From the NCBI RefSeq assembly GCF_002563895.1, contig NZ_PDJB01000001.1:5377501-5441500 (forward strand): a stretch of DNA of 64,000 nt, written 5' to 3'. The DNA is from Pseudomonas lurida (GTDB lineage Bacteria; Pseudomonadota; Gammaproteobacteria; Pseudomonadales; Pseudomonadaceae). The notes below the pieces were generated by a model. That model was not told the DNA's origin. It was given only the letters and a program-made list of their open reading frames with translations, and did not search any database. The position numbers and the translations under genes were made by a program. Positions within the stretch are counted from its first letter, which is position 1. Each line of letters opens with the position of its first letter. Shown one piece after another: positions 63,984 to 64,000 of the stretch.

Positions 63984-64000
63984 AAACAGTTCTCCTTATA

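Overview
The window is a chromosomal segment of a Pseudomonas, most likely of the P. fluorescens group. The evidence is the gene order carB-carA-dapB-dnaJ-dnaK-grpE-recN-fur-bamE-rnfH-ratA-smpB-lldR-lldP, the morA-glyA-COG0523 block at the right, the REP-type repeats (tgtgggag...ggcttgc) between core genes, and the high G+C coding bias. No rRNA, tRNA or CRISPR array was seen. The one structured RNA gene is tmRNA (ssrA).

Left core, 1-20533: carB (cut by the left edge) and carA for carbamoyl phosphate, behind a leader with an attenuator-like terminator; dapB for lysine/peptidoglycan; dnaJ, dnaK and grpE, with two textbook sigma-32 promoters; recN; fur divergent from bamE; ratA-rnfH divergent from smpB; a lactate locus of lldR divergent from lldP and an Fe-S D-lactate dehydrogenase, with no lldD between them; a small secreted protein; then ssrA.

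Genomic island, about 20534-40633: a P4-type integrase gene starts 188 bp after ssrA. A 17/23 match to the ssrA 3' end lies at 40611-40633, followed at once by a strong terminator that looks like the original ssrA terminator pushed 20 kb away. Between these ends lie a second tyrosine recombinase with a coupled small ORF and at least four putative defence units: (i) an HNH protein coupled to an HNH-ATPase fusion (Septu/PtuAB-like but with two HNH domains); (ii) an A+T-rich stand-alone PD-(D/E)XK-type protein; (iii) a MazG-like nucleotide pyrophosphohydrolase with a nuclease-DUF2075 helicase fusion; (iv) a compact Wadjet/MukBEF-like operon in the order jetD-jetC-jetA-jetB, divergent from a BrxR/CapW-like WYL regulator that has a perfect 18-bp palindrome in front of it. 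A GIY-YIG protein and remnants of a pRiA4b ORF-3-like gene and of an IS5-type transposase fill the right end. The island looks like a defence island without visible conjugation genes.

Right core, 40634-64000: small DUF3077/DUF6124-like protein, secreted protein, ArnT-like glycosyltransferase, YqhA-like membrane protein, lipoproteins, Lon-like protease, DUF3015 and DUF4105 proteins, GreA/B-like factor, NADP-glutamate dehydrogenase, EttA, LysE-type exporter, the c-di-GMP protein MorA, serine hydroxymethyltransferase GlyA and a COG0523 GTPase. Domain assignments are by eye from translated motifs; no database search was possible.
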